DNA from: Acidocella aminolytica 101 = DSM 11237
GTDB taxonomy: Bacteria; Pseudomonadota; Alphaproteobacteria; Acetobacterales; Acetobacteraceae
Direction of reading: 5' to 3'
DNA length: 63,227 nucleotides
NCBI RefSeq assembly: GCF_900129125.1
Contig: NZ_FQVJ01000023.1
Span: 1-63,227 of the forward strand
The notes under the pieces are model-generated. The model was not told where the DNA came from. It ran no database searches and saw nothing but the letters and a program-made list of their open reading frames with translations. Of the stretch, positions 7,519 to 16,588 are shown piece after piece. How positions within the stretch are numbered: position 1 is the stretch's first letter; each line of letters opens with the position of its first letter. The translations under genes and the position numbers were made by a program.

Positions 7519-9858
7519 ATGTCTGAACATCAGCATCATGCCCATCACGCGGCCGCGCCTGCCCTGGGCGTGTTGAGGGATCCGGTCTGCGGCATGACCG
7601 TCGATCCCGCCTCATCCAAGCATCAGACCACGCATCAGGGGCGGGTTTTCCATTTCTGCTCGAATGGCTGCCGCGAGAAATTCATGGCGGATCCGGCGCG
7701 CTACATGGCGCCCGCCATGGAGCCGCCCCCAGCGCCCGGCGGCACCATCTATACCTGCCCGATGCACCCGCAAATCCGGCAAGACCATCCCGGGGCCTGC
7801 CCGCTCTGCGGCATGGCACTGGAACCATTGGCCCCAACTGCCGAGGCCGGGGAAGACCATGAATTGCAGGACATGAGGCGGCGTTTCTGGATGGCTTTGG
7901 CGCTGACCGTGCCGGTGGTGGTGCTGGCAATGGGCGGCCTCATTCCCGGTTTTGGTCCTGCATTAGACCGCGCGCTGCCGCATAGGCTCTCCGGCCTCAT
8001 CCAACTCTTCCTGGCCACCCCGGTCGTATTATGGGCGGGTTCCGTGTTCTTCGTACGGGGCTGGCACTCGGTTTTGCGGCGCAGCCTGAACATGTTCACG
8101 CTCATCGCCATGGGCACGGGCACCGCCTATCTTTATAGCGTGCTGGCGGTTGTGCTGCCGGGTATCTTCCCGGCGGGTTTTCGTGCCGCCGATGGAACCG
8201 TGGCCACTTATTTCGAGGCCGCTGCCACGATCACCGTTCTGGTTTTGCTGGGCCAGATGCTGGAATTACGCGCCCGGGCGCAAACCGGGGGCGCCATCCG
8301 CGCCTTGCTCCGGCTGGCGCCCAAGACCACGCGGCGTTTGCGCGAGGATGGCGGCGAGGATGAAATTCAGGTCGAGCAAGTGGTAAAAGGCGACCGCCTG
8401 CGCATCCGCCCCGGCGAGGCCGTGCCGGTGGATGGCGTGGTGCTGGAAGGCAGCAGCCATCTCGATGAATCGATGGTGACGGGCGAGGCAATGCCCGTGG
8501 CCAAGGCCGCTGGCGCGACCCTCATTGGCGGCACAGTGAACGGCACCGGCGCTCTGGTGATGCAAGCCGAGAAAATCGGTGCCGAGACCATGCTGGCGCA
8601 AATCGTCGCCATGGTCAGCCAGGCGCAACGCTCCCGCGCGCCGATCCAGCGACTGGCCGATATCGTGGCGGGATATTTTGTCCCGGCCGTCATCGGCGTG
8701 GCGCTGCTGGCTTTCGTCGTTTGGGCCGTCTGGGGGCCGGCTCCATCGCTCAGCTATGGGCTGCTGGCGGCAGTGTCGGTGCTCATCATCGCCTGCCCCT
8801 GCGCGCTGGGCCTGGCGACGCCAATGTCCGTGCAGGTCGGCGTGGGGAAGGGGGCGGCGGCGGGCGTGCTGATCAAATCCGCCGAGGCGCTGGAGCGCAT
8901 GGAAAAAATCGACACGCTGGTCGTGGACAAGACCGGCACGCTCACCGAGGGCAAGCCCCGCGTCACGCAAATTGTGCCGGCCCCGGGGTTCTACGAGGCG
9001 GATGTGTTGCGGCTGGCCGCCGGGCTGGAGCGCGGCAGCGAACACCCGCTGGCGGCGGCGATTGTGCGTGAAGCTGAGGCTCGCAAGCTGATGCTCTCAT
9101 CGCCAAGGGAGTTTGCATCCACAACCGGCCAGGGCGTGGCGGGAATCATTGAGGGCCGGCATGTGCAAGCTGGCAACGCGGCGCTGCTGGCTGGAATGGA
9201 TCTGAACGCGCTCATGCAACAAGCCGAGCAACTGCGCGCCAGCGGGGCCACGGCCTTGTTTGTGGCGGTGGATGGGCAACCAGCGGGCGTGATCGCCATT
9301 GCCGATCCGCTCAAAACCAGCACCAAGGCGGCGTTGGAAGCATTGCGGGCGGAGGGCGTGCGCATCGTCATGCTCACCGGCGATCACCGCCGCACCGCCG
9401 AGGCCATCGCCCGCCAGCTTGGCATTACCGATATCGAGGCCGAGGTTCTGCCGGAGCAGAAACATGCGGTCATTCAGCGTCTGCGCGGTGAAGGGCGCGT
9501 GGTGGCCATGGCGGGTGATGGGGTGAACGATGCCCCGGCCCTGGCCGCGGCGGATATCGGCATTGCCATGGGCACGGGCACGGATGTGGCAATGCAAAGC
9601 GCCGGCATCACGCTCGTAAAGGGCGATCTGGGCGGCATCGTGCGGGCCAGGCGCCTGAGCCGCGCGGTGATGCGCAACATCCGCCAGAATCTGGCCTTCG
9701 CCTTCATTTACAACGCCGCCGGTGTGCCCATTGCGGCTGGCGTGCTGTATCCGTGGTTCGGTATTCTGCTGAGCCCTGTCATCGGCGCCCTGGCAATGTC
9801 CCTCAGCTCAGTCTCGGTGGTCACCAATGCGCTGCGCCTGCGCCGGTTGCGGCTGTAG
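7519..9858 (+). CDS. copA: Copper-exporting P1B-type ATPase
   Basis: This 779-residue inner-membrane pump exports Cu(I) at the cost of ATP. The His-rich N-terminus is followed by a YHS domain (about 19-65, DPVCGMTV and [11 protein letters not shown]) and a heavy-metal-binding domain with CPMHP and CPLCGMAL (79-103), in place of the usual HMA domains. The translocation motif CPC is at about 425-427, with DKTGTLT at about 470, GSEHPLA, and [18 protein letters not shown]. The start at 7519 follows GGAG and leaves the operator outside the gene. The YHS/CxxC front end is common in copper ATPases of metal islands. Confidence 0.9.
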   Translation: MSEHQHHAHHAAAPALGVLRDPVCGMTVDPASSKHQTTHQGRVFHFCSNGCREKFMADPARYMAPAMEPPPAPGGTIYTCPMHPQIRQDHPGACPLCGMALEPLAPTAEAGEDHELQDMRRRFWMALALTVPVVVLAMGGLIPGFGPALDRALPHRLSGLIQLFLATPVVLWAGSVFFVRGWHSVLRRSLNMFTLIAMGTGTAYLYSVLAVVLPGIFPAGFRAADGTVATYFEAAATITVLVLLGQMLELRARAQTGGAIRALLRLAPKTTRRLREDGGEDEIQVEQVVKGDRLRIRPGEAVPVDGVVLEGSSHLDESMVTGEAMPVAKAAGATLIGGTVNGTGALVMQAEKIGAETMLAQIVAMVSQAQRSRAPIQRLADIVAGYFVPAVIGVALLAFVVWAVWGPAPSLSYGLLAAVSVLIIACPCALGLATPMSVQVGVGKGAAAGVLIKSAEALERMEKIDTLVVDKTGTLTEGKPRVTQIVPAPGFYEADVLRLAAGLERGSEHPLAAAIVREAEARKLMLSSPREFASTTGQGVAGIIEGRHVQAGNAALLAGMDLNALMQQAEQLRASGATALFVAVDGQPAGVIAIADPLKTSTKAALEALRAEGVRIVMLTGDHRRTAEAIARQLGITDIEAEVLPEQKHAVIQRLRGEGRVVAMAGDGVNDAPALAAADIGIAMGTGTDVAMQSAGITLVKGDLGGIVRARRLSRAVMRNIRQNLAFAFIYNAAGVPIAAGVLYPWFGILLSPVIGALAMSLSSVSVVTNALRLRRLRL

Positions 9859-9868
9859 GGGAGGGAGT

Positions 9869-10270
9869 TCAGCGTACCATGGCGGCGATGCCATCAATCA
9901 CGGCCTTCAGTTGCTCCCGCACTTTTTGCGCGACCTCTCCAAGAGCAGGATTATCGATTGCTTGCATCGAGGCCACGGGATCGACAGCCGAGATTTCGAT
10001 CGTGCCATCGCCGCGGTCCTGCAATATCACATTGCACGGTAACATCGTGCCGATCTTATCCTCGGCTTGCAGCGCCTTGTAAGCCATTTGCGGATTGCAG
10101 GCGCCGAGAATGCGATAAGGCCGGAAATCGACGCCCAATTTTTCCTTCAGTGTCGTCTGCACATCAATGGATGTGAGTACGCCGAAACCATGCTGTTTCA
10201 GCATGGCCTTGGTGGCTTCAACTGCGTCCTCAAAAGGTCCGTTCATGGCCGTCGAGAAATGATAGGTCAT
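9869..10270 (-). CDS. DUF302 family protein
   Basis: This 133-residue cytosolic protein begins MTYHFSTAMNGPFEDAVEATKAML and includes RILGACNPQMAYKALQAEDKIG and MLPCNVILQD, all standard DUF302 features. The fold is known from structures but the function is not; two conserved Cys (in GACNP and LPCNV) suggest metal or redox binding. AAAGGAGA precedes the ATG at 10270. It converges with copA. A broken gene with a similar start lies at 51992. Confidence 0.85.
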   Translation of the reverse strand: MTYHFSTAMNGPFEDAVEATKAMLKQHGFGVLTSIDVQTTLKEKLGVDFRPYRILGACNPQMAYKALQAEDKIGTMLPCNVILQDRGDGTIEISAVDPVASMQAIDNPALGEVAQKVREQLKAVIDGIAAMVR

Positions 10271-10375
10271 TAGAGTTCTCCTTTCCGTCTCAATATGCAT
10301 GTTGCGCGCCATCTGATTCCTGACTCGTATCTGGTGTTCAAGCTCCCCAAGGCTTTTCCTCGGCCGCGATTATGC

Positions 10376-10522
10376 TCAGGGCGGGCGGACAAACGGATCA
10401 TGCACTTGCACGTCGAGCAGCGCAAAATGCCGCAGTTTGCGTGTCAGCCCGTGGCGTTGGGCGGTGGCGGCGATGATGATGTCGGCGAAGCCGTGGGCAT
10501 GGCCCTGGCCTCGGGCGCGCTC
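10376..10522 (-). pseudogene. vapC-like PIN toxin, 3' remnant
   Basis: The minus strand reads ERARGQGHAHGFADIIIAA followed by TAQRHGLT, RKLRHFALL and DVQVHDPF, then a stop. This is the C-terminal part of a VapC ribonuclease (GFAD, IAATA.. HGL, RHF, ..PF). A few residues are missing between HGLT and LRHF, and no N-terminal half or vapB partner is found. The rest of the gap 10271-10615 holds only the promoter of the next operon. Confidence 0.6.
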
Positions 10523-10562
10523 TGATAGACCGCCGGGAGGCCGGTTGGTCGGCCAATTTGTA

Positions 10563-10591
10563 TTGACGTTGTAGTTACATTATGCGATACC
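10563..10591 (+). promoter_or_regulatory. Promoter/operator of toxin-antitoxin pair 1
   Basis: A -35-like TTGACG is at 10563-10568 and a weak -10 (GATACC) lies 17 bp on. Between them is GTAGTTACATTATGCGATAC (10571-10590). Its core CATTATGC flanked by GTAG and ATAC recurs, reverse-complemented, before the second pair at 32232-32250. This suggests an autoregulatory antitoxin site. Confidence 0.55.
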
Positions 10592-10615
10592 CAAAACCTG
10601 AAGCGGAGACTAGAT

Positions 10616-10909
10616 ATGGCCCAGTCCACCACTGTCGGCCCGGCACGCAAGGACGATGTCATTCAGATCCGGGCGACGGCTGAGACCAAGGCGATTTTGA
10701 CCCGGGCGGCGTCGCTGCGAGGGCAGAAACTGTCGGAATTCATGCTGGAATCAGCCCGGCGTCAGGCTGAGGATACGATCCTCGATCAGCGTGTGTTCTA
10801 TCTGTCGCCCAAGGCCCATGAGGCGTTTCTGGCGATGCTGGATGAACCGGCGCAAAGCGTGCCGGAATTGCGCGCGCTGTTGACCCGGCCTCCGGCCTGG
10901 GAGCGCTGA
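10616..10909 (+). CDS. tacA: DUF1778 (TacA-like) antitoxin
   Basis: This 97-residue ribbon-helix-helix antitoxin would neutralise the GNAT toxin and repress its own operon. The N-terminal IQIRATAETKAILTRAASLRG is the RHH DNA-binding part, and the C-terminal tail with FYLSPKAHEAFLAMLDEPA is the usual toxin-wrapping DUF1778 segment. The stop overlaps the toxin start (TGATG). A paralogous pair is encoded at 32270-33213. Confidence 0.85.
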   Translation: MAQSTTVGPARKDDVIQIRATAETKAILTRAASLRGQKLSEFMLESARRQAEDTILDQRVFYLSPKAHEAFLAMLDEPAQSVPELRALLTRPPAWER

Positions 10910-11472
10910 TGGTAAAGCCCGGCGGGAAGCTGCCAGCCGGCGTCAAGCCGGTGAAGCTGCGGATATTGCCGCCGGAGCGTCTGACCGCCGCGCATGATGT
11001 TTCGGGATTCCAGAATGGCCAGCACCCCTCGCTGGATGAGTGGCTACGGGAGAGAGCTTTGGCCAGTGAGGGGCTGTCAGCCCGAACCTATGTGGTCTGC
11101 GCTGCTGAGGCGCCTAACGTTGTGGTGGGCTATTATGCGATCACCACGGCCATGGAGCAGCGGCTTTCCCTGCCCAGTGCCAAATTGCGACGGGGTATGC
11201 CAGAACAAATTCCGCTCATGTTGCTAGCCCGTTTGGCGGTGGAACAGCGCTACCATGGTGTTGGTCTGGGTACGGACCTGTTGGCGGATGCCCTCAAGCG
11301 CTGTCTGACCGTGTCCGAGGTGGCGGGGGTTAGGGCAGTGGTGACACATGCCATCGATGAATCCGCCATGGCTTTTTACGGGCGGCATGGCTTTGTGGCC
11401 TCGCCGTTGGGTGAGAAGGTGATGATGATGCCGATCGAAACGGTGCGGGCCTTGTTCGCTCGGCAACCATAA
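10909..11472 (+). CDS. tacT: GNAT acetyltransferase toxin (TacT-like)
   Basis: This 187-residue Gcn5-type acetyltransferase belongs to a family whose members acetylate the amino group of charged tRNAs and stop translation. The acetyl-CoA loop is in LAVEQRYHGVGLGTDLL (Q/R-x-x-G-x-G, about 106-115), and a late SAMAFYGRHGFVA carries the usual Tyr. The start ATG overlaps the antitoxin stop. On a conjugative plasmid the pair would act as an addiction module. Confidence 0.85.
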   Translation: MVKPGGKLPAGVKPVKLRILPPERLTAAHDVSGFQNGQHPSLDEWLRERALASEGLSARTYVVCAAEAPNVVVGYYAITTAMEQRLSLPSAKLRRGMPEQIPLMLLARLAVEQRYHGVGLGTDLLADALKRCLTVSEVAGVRAVVTHAIDESAMAFYGRHGFVASPLGEKVMMMPIETVRALFARQP

Positions 11473-11496
11473 AGACCCGTGGCGTATAACGCACGG

Positions 11497-12201
11497 CTAT
11501 TGCCCGGATGCAGTTGGGATTGCCGGTGACATCGGGTCGGTCCATACCGGCATGAAGCAGTAATGCCGCCCGTCGGCGTCCTGCTGCATGGATTTGCGGC
11601 AGGCGGCCATGGCAACGACGCCGTCATTATCCTGCATCAGTTGCCCCCAGGCGGTGGCCTCGGCCGGGCTGGCCTTCATGGCGACATTGATCAGATGGGT
11701 CGCAACCTCGCCCTGGAAGCGCCCGGCATTCAGCCCCGCGGCATAGGTGAAGATACAGGGCGCCACGCCGAGCGCGAGCACGATTGCCGACCAGATGCCG
11801 AGGGTTTTATATTTCACGATCTTGGCGTGCTGAACTGCGGCGTAACTCACCGTACTGGCGAGTTTTGGCGCCAACTGTTCCACGATGCCGGCCTGCTTGG
11901 TCTGTAATACCGCCTCGGCCTGCCGCACAGCCAGGTCAGTTTTCTGTATGGTTTCATGGTAGGCGCGGTCGAGCCGGTCGCTGGCGTCGTGGAAATAACG
12001 CACGGCCTGGTTATGCAGGCGCCATTGCAGACGCAGCGATGCGGACAGAATTTTGAGCAACGGCAGGGTCGGGTCGTTGGTCAGCCCGGCGACCGTGATA
12101 ATGCGTTCCAACTCGGCCTGCATGCGGGCGATTTCCTGGCCGAGGATTTCGCTGTCTCGGCGTAAATCAAGCGTGCCCTCTGGCCCGGTCATGGTAGCCA
12201 T
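11497..12201 (-). CDS. Plasmid membrane-anchored coiled-coil protein
   Basis: This 234-residue protein of unknown family has a helical, probably coiled-coil N-terminal part (residues 10-130, rich in Glu, Arg, Leu, Ala), one hydrophobic segment (about 137-155, GIWSAIVLALGVAPCIFTY) and a C-terminal domain with two Cys. It overlaps the end of the ParA-like gene by 13 nt and is the last gene of a leftward three-gene unit. The arrangement suggests a membrane partner for the ATPase in partition or mating-pore placement, but this is inference. Confidence 0.55.
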   Translation of the reverse strand: MATMTGPEGTLDLRRDSEILGQEIARMQAELERIITVAGLTNDPTLPLLKILSASLRLQWRLHNQAVRYFHDASDRLDRAYHETIQKTDLAVRQAEAVLQTKQAGIVEQLAPKLASTVSYAAVQHAKIVKYKTLGIWSAIVLALGVAPCIFTYAAGLNAGRFQGEVATHLINVAMKASPAEATAWGQLMQDNDGVVAMAACRKSMQQDADGRHYCFMPVWTDPMSPAIPTASGQ

Positions 12202-13124
12202 GAGCGTATTCCGGCAAAATGATCATCCATCATGGCCAGCCAATTCTTGACCCGTGAGCGGTCGAATGGCCCAAGCGGCGTGTCGGCCCGACCGGTTTTG
12301 CCCGCGGCGGCATCGTGAAATTTCAGCCGACGGATTTCCACAGCTTGAGCGGCGAACAGCTTGGGCATGAACACCGGCACCGCGCCCGCGCCGATGGCGT
12401 GGCGGACCACGCTGTGGCGTAAAATCCGCGCGAAAGCTGTCTCTCGCGTCTCGCCGATATCCATCATGGCTTCGTTCAGGATGATGGCGGAGGCGGTTGG
12501 CTTGAAGCCCAGACCCTGCAAGGTGGCGAGTGGTGATAAATCCTCTTCCTGTGGGCCGACCGTATGGAACAGCACGACCGCGAAGCCCTGCGCCTCAAAC
12601 AGCGCGACCAGATCGGGCAGCTCGACGGCGAGGCGGCGCAACGTAGTGTCGCCGCCGCCCAGATCGATCAGCGCCGATATTTTCTGGTTCAGGCTGTGCT
12701 GCAGTAATCGATCCAACCATTTGAGGGACATCGCGGGGTCGATGGCTTCCGGCGGGCGCGCCACCTTGTCGATATAGCGGGAGAAGGTGTCATTCGTGGT
12801 GTCCAGATCCGCCATCAGCAAAGGCGTGCCGTTCAGCAGGGTTTTTTCCGCCAGCCAGCGTATGCCGGTGGTTTTGCCCGTTTTGCCCCGCCCGACCCAG
12901 AAGATGATTTTGTGCCGCCCGCTTAAATCCATGCCTGTCAGGGGTGTCGGCCCGGGCGAAGACATTGCCTGACCGGCGGCGCAGACCAATTCCATCTCCG
13001 GGCCAGTATCTTCGTCCTGCCCAAAATTGAATATTGATGTTGTGATTGGGGAAGCAGATGTTCGGCCGGAAGTTGGATTTGGAAATCGCAGCAATTCTGG
13101 CGTGTTGTCTTTCTGTTCAGGCAT
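12189..13124 (-). CDS. ParA/MinD-like P-loop ATPase of the plasmid backbone
   Basis: This 311-residue protein has a disordered N-terminus (about 65 residues), then WVGRGKTGKTTGIRWLAE, a deviant Walker A with the extra Lys of the ParA/MinD class, LMADLDTTND (A'-like) and LIDLGGGDTTLRRL (Walker B-like). Similar ATPases (TraL of IncP plasmids, ParA) serve in conjugation or partition; no ParB is seen, which favours a transfer role. It lies between a small HTH-like protein and a membrane protein, downstream of a lux-box-like dyad. Confidence 0.65.
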   Translation of the reverse strand: MPEQKDNTPELLRFPNPTSGRTSASPITTSIFNFGQDEDTGPEMELVCAAGQAMSSPGPTPLTGMDLSGRHKIIFWVGRGKTGKTTGIRWLAEKTLLNGTPLLMADLDTTNDTFSRYIDKVARPPEAIDPAMSLKWLDRLLQHSLNQKISALIDLGGGDTTLRRLAVELPDLVALFEAQGFAVVLFHTVGPQEEDLSPLATLQGLGFKPTASAIILNEAMMDIGETRETAFARILRHSVVRHAIGAGAVPVFMPKLFAAQAVEIRRLKFHDAAAGKTGRADTPLGPFDRSRVKNWLAMMDDHFAGIRSWLP

Positions 13125-13159
13125 TTTGGGCTCCTTTCAAAGAGGTCAATCAGCCTTGC

Positions 13160-13738
13160 TTATGACGGCGACTTTTTGCCGAGCAGGCGTTCCATGACTT
13201 CGTCATAAGTGGGGGCTGGCGGCCGGATGATCGGGGCGGCTTGCTCGTCAGCAGGTGGTGCGTCAGTTGCTAAACGTCTGACCTCCCAATCGATAAAACG
13301 TGCTGGCTGAAATTCTGGTTCGCCCGCAACATCCGATGGATATGGCTCGATAAATTGTGCGGATACTGGCGGAGCGGATGGCATCGGTGTTTGCGCCGCT
13401 AAACCCTGAGAAGACATTGTCTGGTTGCGGCGCCGATACCCTTTTAATGGCAGGCGTGCCCGATAGGCTTCGCTCTGCAGCCAATCCGCCGTCCATGGTT
13501 TGCCCGTGCGGTAGGTGATGCCTGCCAGTGTCATGGCGCGCGCGATTGCTGCCCATGACCAGCCGCTCTGCACCAACGCCAGCAGCATTTCAGCGTGCAG
13601 GCGCAACCAGGGGCGGATGACATCACCTGATGACCATAGCGCAAGAAACCTTGCCGCCAGGGCATTGATCTCATCATCGGAAGGGGTGCGCTTGAGGGCC
13701 ATGTGGTGAACCGGCTTGGTGAAATCTAAACGCGTCAC
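13160..13738 (-). CDS. Plasmid protein with HTH-like segment
   Basis: This 192-residue protein has no family I can name. Residues about 60-105 (SGWSWAAIARAMTLAGITY, then WTADWLQSEAYRARLP) look like a helix-turn-helix unit of the type found in recombinase-like and mobilisation accessory proteins. The C-terminal half is Pro-rich and probably flexible. The start may be at 13738 or at the Met 13702. It is the first gene of the leftward operon, and its start lies only about 25 bp from a lux-box-like dyad. A DNA-binding accessory factor for oriT is possible. Confidence 0.5.
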   Translation of the reverse strand: MTRLDFTKPVHHMALKRTPSDDEINALAARFLALWSSGDVIRPWLRLHAEMLLALVQSGWSWAAIARAMTLAGITYRTGKPWTADWLQSEAYRARLPLKGYRRRNQTMSSQGLAAQTPMPSAPPVSAQFIEPYPSDVAGEPEFQPARFIDWEVRRLATDAPPADEQAAPIIRPPAPTYDEVMERLLGKKSPS

Positions 13739-13763
13739 CCTGGCATTTTTGCTTCTGGTATTT

Positions 13764-13785
13764 CAACTTCCGAATCGGAATCTTG
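13764..13785. promoter_or_regulatory. Lux-box-like dyad upstream of the leftward ATPase operon
   Basis: TTCCGA-A-TCGGAA is a perfect 13-bp dyad. Its right flank extends it to TCGGAATCTTG, identical to the right arm of the palindrome in front of luxI at 15064-15074. The left arm (CAACTTCCGA) is one base short and less perfect. LuxR control of the leftward operon is inferred. Confidence 0.6.
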
Positions 13786-13820
13786 ACAAAGCCAGATTTG
13801 GTTTCTCAGCCCAAAGCTGT

Positions 13821-13900
13821 GCTCATTCCTATGCTGCTTCCTAATCTCAATCCTGAGTGCAATCCTAACCTCATCTCTATGCTCAATCCTGATCTCTAAT
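13821..13900 (+). repeat. Pyrimidine-rich degenerate direct repeats
   Basis: CTCAATCCTGA occurs at 13846-13856 and 13882-13892, with decayed copies (CTCATTCCTATGC, CAATCCTAACCTC) between and around them. The gene-free gap 13739-14121 also holds the lux-box-like dyad. Strand-biased repeats beside transfer genes fit an iteron or oriT region. No known nic-site sequence could be matched. Confidence 0.4.
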
Positions 13901-14121
13901 TTCGTCGGTCAGGTGTGGTATCGGATTACGTTTCTACGACAGACCAAGGAATGCTAGCGCATGCGGGTGCGGTAATATGATAGGGGTTAGGCAATACGAT
14001 TTCACGGCCAATGTGCATTCTGCTCGTGTTCCTGTGACATTACCGATGTTTCAATTTACGCAACCATTCGTAACGCGGTAATGCAATTTCGCGTTGTCTC
14101 CGCTCGACCGGGAGGCTTGTT

Positions 14122-14859
14122 ATGATAGCCGGTGACGATGATTGCTACGAAGAGATCGTAACGCAGATTGGAGCGGCGAATAGTCTCGCGCAAATGCAAG
14201 ACGTGGCCGCCGGTATATGCAAAGCGTATCATCTCGCCAATATCGCGTATCACGCGGTTTATCTTCCAGGCGCTCAAATTTTCAACCCGATCCTGGTTCT
14301 GACTTATGAGCCGGAATGGATCGAACGTTATAAAAGCAATGACTACTTCAAAATTGATCCGGTGGTAGTGTCTGGCACCAAAGGCTTCCTGCCGCTGGAC
14401 TGGACGCATCTTGACCGTGGCAACCACATTGCGCGTGATTTTTTCGCGGAAGCTGACCGGTTTGCTGTTGGCCGGCAAGGCATGACTTGGCCCGTTCGCG
14501 GGGCTGGGGGCGAGCGGGCATTATTCACAATTACCGCGAATATGTCGGTGCCTGAGTGGGAGGAGCGGCGGGTTTCGTATAAAAGAGAATTCCAGATGAT
14601 CGCGCATTATATGCATGATCGGATTGTGGAGATTTCAGGCTATCGAGATGCAAAGCCAAAGCCATCTCTATCCCGGCGTGAGATCGCGTGCCTCGAATTG
14701 GCTGCCCAGGGTGCCACTCCCAAGCAAACTGGCGCTAAGCTCAAAATATCTGACCGTGCCGTGCGTTTGTTTTTAAGCTCCGCCTGCACCAAGCTCGACT
14801 GCGCCAATACGCAACAGGCAATTGGCAAAATGGTTTCACTTGAAATGCTACGCCCATAA
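14122..14859 (+). CDS. LuxR-family quorum-sensing regulator
   Basis: This 245-residue acyl-homoserine-lactone receptor and activator conserves the ligand pocket: Trp66, Tyr70 and Asp79 (in YEPEWIERY and YFKIDPV) match TraR Trp57, Tyr61 and Asp70 at a constant offset. The C-terminal LuxR HTH runs from about 184 (LSRREIACLELAAQGATPKQT) to the end. An ATG with GGGAGG upstream gives 14122. It is transcribed towards luxI with a palindrome between them, so it probably activates the luxI-virB operon. The AHL it senses cannot be read from sequence. Confidence 0.9.
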   Translation: MIAGDDDCYEEIVTQIGAANSLAQMQDVAAGICKAYHLANIAYHAVYLPGAQIFNPILVLTYEPEWIERYKSNDYFKIDPVVVSGTKGFLPLDWTHLDRGNHIARDFFAEADRFAVGRQGMTWPVRGAGGERALFTITANMSVPEWEERRVSYKREFQMIAHYMHDRIVEISGYRDAKPKPSLSRREIACLELAAQGATPKQTGAKLKISDRAVRLFLSSACTKLDCANTQQAIGKMVSLEMLRP

Positions 14860-15051
14860 ACGGGGCAACAGATGGCATGGCTGTCTTATCATACAACGCG
14901 CTGATAAGCGGATAATTCCTCGCAATTTCTAAACGGAATATCGCTTGGTCATTCTCTATGACCCGGCGTGTTCGATGCTGTCTTGGCTTTAAAATAATAC
15001 TCTTTCAGTCCGAATAAAATCGTCGATTGAAAGAGGGTTCGATAGGTGTGT
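14860..15051. other. luxR-luxI spacer, left part
   Basis: The luxR-luxI gap (14860-15190) holds no gene. CTCTTTCA and TGAAAGAG near 15000-15036 form a loose inverted repeat. The lux-box-like palindrome follows at 15052. A promoter for luxI is expected 3' of that box, but no clear -10 was picked out. Confidence 0.45.
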
Positions 15052-15074
15052 CAAGATTCCGATTCGGAATCTTG
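15052..15074 (+). promoter_or_regulatory. Lux-box-like palindrome upstream of luxI-virB
   Basis: CAAGATTCCGA (15052-15062) and TCGGAATCTTG (15064-15074) are perfect 11-bp arms around a single T. The site lies between luxR and luxI, about 117 bp before the chosen luxI ATG, and shares its right arm with the dyad at 13775-13785. Position and symmetry make it the best candidate LuxR operator. Confidence 0.75.
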
Positions 15075-15190
15075 TGGTCAGAAAAACTCCGCATCTAAAG
15101 TCGAATCGACGCCCCTAAGGCGGATGAGATTTTGTGCCGACAAAGCGTCAGGCCAACGACAATGATGACATTTCATTGAAGGAAAGCGGA

Positions 15191-15811
15191 ATGGTAATGA
15201 TCATTACTTTGAGCAATGCTGACCGGGCCGAGCGACCTGCTTTGTTCGATCAGATGTTTCAATCGCGCGCGGCGGTATTTCATGACCGTCTGGGCTGGGA
15301 TGTGACGGTTGAGAATGGCCGCGAGATGGATTGGTATGATCGGCAAGCCGATCCGGTTTATCTGCTGGCTGTTGATGACGGGCAGCGCGTGCTCGGGTCC
15401 TTGCGACTGTTGGCGACAACCGGGCCGACCATGCTGCAAAGCGAGTTCAAGCATTTCTTTGATGACGATGTGGATGTCGCGGCACCCACCATCTGGGAAT
15501 GCACGCGGTTTTGCGTGCCGCCAGTTGCGGACGGTGCAGCCCCGAATGTGAGCAATGTCTCCGCCGAACTGCTGATTGGCTTATGCGAGCTTTGTCTGAA
15601 CTCCGGCATCGAATTTATACTTGGTGTGTACGAGACGCCGATGACCCGCCTTTATGCGCGGATCGGTTGGTGCCCGGAGAAGCTGGCGCAGGCGCGCCCG
15701 GAGATCGGCGACATTCAGGCTGGTATTTGGGAGGCCAACCCAGAGGTGCTTGCCACCATGCGTCGGCGTCTGTCCGCCCGGATCGGCGTGCGACAAATTG
15801 TGACCGCGTAG
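15191..15811 (+). CDS. Acyl-homoserine-lactone synthase (LuxI family)
   Basis: This 206-residue enzyme makes an AHL from S-adenosylmethionine and an acyl carrier. All invariant family residues are visible: Arg26, Phe30, Trp36, Asp47, Asp50, Arg72, Glu103 and Arg106 (LuxI/TraI 24, 28, 34, 45, 48, about 70, 100, 103). The ATG at 15191 is preferred over a GTG at 15134 because GAAAGGAAAGCGG precedes it and the family start pattern fits. Its stop abuts the virB1 ATG with no gap, so signal synthesis and the mating apparatus form one transcript. The arrangement recalls traI heading the trb operon of Ti plasmids. Confidence 0.9.
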   Translation: MVMIITLSNADRAERPALFDQMFQSRAAVFHDRLGWDVTVENGREMDWYDRQADPVYLLAVDDGQRVLGSLRLLATTGPTMLQSEFKHFFDDDVDVAAPTIWECTRFCVPPVADGAAPNVSNVSAELLIGLCELCLNSGIEFILGVYETPMTRLYARIGWCPEKLAQARPEIGDIQAGIWEANPEVLATMRRRLSARIGVRQIVTA

Positions 15812-16588
15812 ATGTCCGAGCAACGCGACAGGCTGACACGCGGTCCGTCCTTGGCTGTGGTGAGCTTTGTTGGGTTGACCAGCCTGATGGCATTTGCCGG
15901 CCCGCCCGCGCAAGCCACTTCCGCATCAGCTGTATCTGCCGCGAGGTTTTCCATTTTGGCAGGCCGCTGTGCGCCCGCCGTTCCAGAATGGGTGCTCGGT
16001 GCCGTCGCGCGTACAGAAAGCAATTTCCATCCCTGGCGGTTGCACGACAATACGGCGCGCGTCAGCAGCGATCCGCCCAGCCTGGAGGCGGCCGAGACCG
16101 AAGCGGCAGCGTGGATGGCCGCAGGTCATTCCGTCGATCTGGGGCTGATGCAGATCAACAGTGGCAATTTACCCGCGTTGGGGATGAATGTGAACGAAGC
16201 GCTAGACCCATGCGCTTCACTGGCGGCCGGCGCCGCGGTGCTACGGGCGGCTTATGGCGGCGGCCCGGTCAAGGCGGGGCAGCAGGCTGCTTTGCTGATG
16301 GCGCTCTCGGTTTACAACACCGGCTCGCCGCTCAAAGGCATCATGAATGGCTATGCGAGGACAGTGATGCGCAATGCCAGCGCGGTTCCTTTGTCGGCGC
16401 CTTTGCCACAAGCCCAACCAGATGCCACCCCGGATATGCCGCCCGCATGGAATGTTTCGGCCACCGGCAACTACACACAGGTCCATGGCGCACCATGGCT
16501 GGTGCCGCTGGGATTGGACATGGCCGGCAACAACACTGCCGCGGCAGCCGAGTCCGGTTCTCCACACCAAACGATGAGGTCGCCATGA
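15812..16588 (+). CDS. virB1: Lytic transglycosylase VirB1
   Basis: This 258-residue periplasmic muramidase opens the peptidoglycan for the type IV secretion channel. A signal peptide (about 12-36) is followed by the lytic transglycosylase core: GAVARTESNFHPWRLHDN with the catalytic Glu, VDLGLMQINSGNL, LDPCASLAAGAAVL and ALSVYNTGSPLKG. The ATG immediately follows the luxI stop. The C-terminal tail is Ala/Pro-rich and probably unstructured. Confidence 0.9.
   Translation: MSEQRDRLTRGPSLAVVSFVGLTSLMAFAGPPAQATSASAVSAARFSILAGRCAPAVPEWVLGAVARTESNFHPWRLHDNTARVSSDPPSLEAAETEAAAWMAAGHSVDLGLMQINSGNLPALGMNVNEALDPCASLAAGAAVLRAAYGGGPVKAGQQAALLMALSVYNTGSPLKGIMNGYARTVMRNASAVPLSAPLPQAQPDATPDMPPAWNVSATGNYTQVHGAPWLVPLGLDMAGNNTAAAAESGSPHQTMRSP

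Noticed and set aside
13786-14121. Known nic-site sequence for a MobF oriT
   Set aside because: No stretch resembling the R388/F nic region could be recognised; only degenerate repeats are present.
15499-16584. Long plus-strand open frame running into virB2
   Set aside because: It overlaps luxI and virB1 out of frame; only the part from 16585 has VirB2 features.
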